Shown: one piece after another, positions 63,207 to 64,000 of the stretch
How positions within the stretch are numbered: position 1 is the stretch's first letter
Layout: every line of letters starts with the position of its first letter
DNA from: Bin22 sp965207275
Lineage (GTDB): Bacteria; Chloroflexota; Dehalococcoidia; Lucifugimonadales; UBA3495
Assembly (NCBI GenBank): GCA_965207275.1
Contig: CBDBMH010000002.1
Location: 806,001 to 870,000 of the forward strand
Direction: 5' to 3'
Length of the DNA stretch: 64,000 nt
Translations under genes and position numbers: made by a program
The notes under the pieces: generated by a model
Databases searched by the model: none
The model's input: the letters and a program-made list of their open reading frames with translations, nothing else
What the model was told of the DNA's origin: nothing

Positions 63207-63836
63207 TCAGGGTCTATACCGTCTGGCCGGTCGCGGCGCCGCCGGCGCCCTTGGAGCCGAAGAGCCGCGACGGGTTATAAAGTAAAAGAACTCATCCGTT
63301 TCTCTAAAGTCCGCCAGGCCGAACTCGGGTCTGAGCCGGTGGGCGGCGTCCAGGAGGTCCAGGTAGCGCAGTCCCAGGTGCCCGGATCCCATGCTCCGGG
63401 GATAGCGACCCAGCCGGCGCAGACCTCGTTCGGCAGCCTGGTTCCACACGGCCAGCAGGGTGGGCTGTTTCAGGCACAACAGATAGGATATGAACTCCTT
63501 ACCTGCTCCGGCGAGTTGGTAACCTCCGCCTTCCGCTACACACTCGTTGAACCGGGCCTCCAGCGTGATGGCGTCGTACAGGAGGAAATCAATGGTCTCG
63601 GTAATGTCTGCCATGCCGTTCGCGGCAAATTCTCCGGCCTTCCCGCTGCCGGAAGCCCGGTAAAGGGTCATTGCCTGCGGCTCGGTCAAGAAGGGCAGTT
63701 GCTCCTGGGACAGCCAACCCGCCATTTCCGCGCTCCGTTGCCAACGGCGCTTCCAGTAACGGGCCAAAACGCCGGTCTGGGCCGTTTCCCGGTAGGCCTG
63801 GGCCAGTTGGAACCGCTCCAGGGAAGGGTCTGACAT
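63207..63836 (-). CDS. Unknown mostly helical protein in the purine cluster
   Basis: 209 residues, no membrane segment. Leu/Ala/Arg-rich helices with aromatic clusters (about 25-50 and 130-185) and a basic Pro/Arg-rich tail. No motif recognised. An ATG at 63836 is chosen; an in-frame GTG at 63845 overlaps the purD stop. It follows purD directly on the same strand and precedes the acidic protein by 19 bp. Confidence 0.7.
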   Translation of the reverse strand: MSDPSLERFQLAQAYRETAQTGVLARYWKRRWQRSAEMAGWLSQEQLPFLTEPQAMTLYRASGSGKAGEFAANGMADITETIDFLLYDAITLEARFNECVAEGGGYQLAGAGKEFISYLLCLKQPTLLAVWNQAAERGLRRLGRYPRSMGSGHLGLRYLDLLDAAHRLRPEFGLADFRETDEFFYFITRRGSSAPRAPAAPRPARRYRP

Positions 63837-63838
63837 GC

Positions 63839-64000
63839 CTACCACCTGCCCCGTCTGCCCACGGCAAGATCGCCAATGTCATGGCGGAACCGGGCGTTTT
63901 CAAACCGGATGTTATCCACCCGGCCGTAGGCCCTCGCACGGGCCGCTTCAATCGTATCACCGCGCCCCACGACGGTAAGCACCCGGCCACCGCTGGTAAC
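63839..64000 (-). CDS. purD: Phosphoribosylamine-glycine ligase, C-terminal fragment
   Basis: The last 53 codons of purD, cut by the right edge. VTSGGRVLTVVGRGDTIEAA and the following AYGRVDNIRFENARFRHDIG are the standard PurD C-terminus (GARS_C domain). The stop overlaps the upstream GTG option of the next gene. It heads the purD-...-purE-HAD-purB-purC-DUF3105-purS series. Confidence 0.92.
   Translation of the reverse strand, partial: VTSGGRVLTVVGRGDTIEAARARAYGRVDNIRFENARFRHDIGDLAVGRRGRW

Overview
The window looks like part of a GC-rich bacterial chromosome, most likely a Chloroflexota of the Dehalococcoidia/SAR202 kind. That assignment is inferred from gene content and style: luciferase-like flavin monooxygenases, CoA-transferases, an HMG-CoA-synthase-like/DUF35 fusion beside a thiolase, many TTG/GTG starts with strong AGGAGG sites, and dispersed palindromes containing CTGAGC-GAAG. 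No phage, insertion sequence, integrase or CRISPR array was seen.

Layout. 1-2.9 kb: M1 aminopeptidase (cut by the left edge) and a small membrane protein. 3-7.2 kb: leuCD, an acetolactate-synthase-like TPP enzyme and a small protein. 7.4-13.7 kb (minus): cupin, zinc-type dehydrogenase, ketopantoate-reductase-like protein, acyl-CoA ligase, two enoyl-CoA hydratases and a PHP protein, a likely catabolic operon. 13.75-15.98 kb: groESL behind a consensus-like promoter and a CIRCE-type operator. 16-18.9 kb: CoA-transferase genes ordered alpha, beta-alpha fusion, beta. 18.9-23 kb: a lamin-tail surface protein, a protein with an internally duplicated domain behind a structured leader, an SDR and a glycosyltransferase. 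23-27.2 kb: purF-purM-purH. 27.4-31.2 kb: rpmH-rnpA-yidD-(lipoprotein)-yidC-jag, without dnaA. 31.4 kb: tRNA-Leu(CAA). 31.7-39.8 kb: catabolic enzymes (amidase, SMP-30 lactonase, amidohydrolase, alpha/beta hydrolase, two flavin monooxygenases, a haloacid-dehalogenase-like protein). 39.8-42.5 kb: gamma-carbonic anhydrase, smpB, ctp protease. 42.8-45.5 kb: HMGCS-like/DUF35 fusion plus thiolase. 45.9-48.3 kb: minCDE. 48.9-54.1 kb: MFS and MMPL transporters and a class III aminotransferase. 54.1-56.9 kb: ABM monooxygenase, a probable selenocysteine glutaredoxin-like gene next to a thioredoxin-like gene, and a BNR-repeat protein. 56.9-58 kb: repeat-rich noncoding DNA. 58-64 kb (minus): purD(partial)-two unknowns-purE-HAD-purB-purC-DUF3105-purS.

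How the genes fit together. Two separate purine blocks supply most of IMP/AMP synthesis (purQ and purL are not in view). The acyl-CoA ligase, hydratases, CoA-transferases, thiolase and scattered hydrolases and flavin monooxygenases suggest a heterotroph that degrades carboxylic or cyclic compounds through CoA thioesters. The rpmH-jag, groESL, smpB and minCDE genes are housekeeping.

Most notable observation: at 54732-54947 a glutaredoxin-like reading frame with an ideal ribosome-binding site is interrupted only by an in-frame TGA at the exact redox-active position (U-P-A-S in place of C-P-x-C/S), followed by a hairpin placed like a bacterial SECIS. It is best read as a 71-residue selenoprotein that ordinary gene callers miss. 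Next in interest are the rearranged CoA-transferase set with a Glu-to-Asp change at the catalytic position, and the HMG-CoA-synthase fold that has lost its catalytic cysteine and is fused to a DUF35 module.
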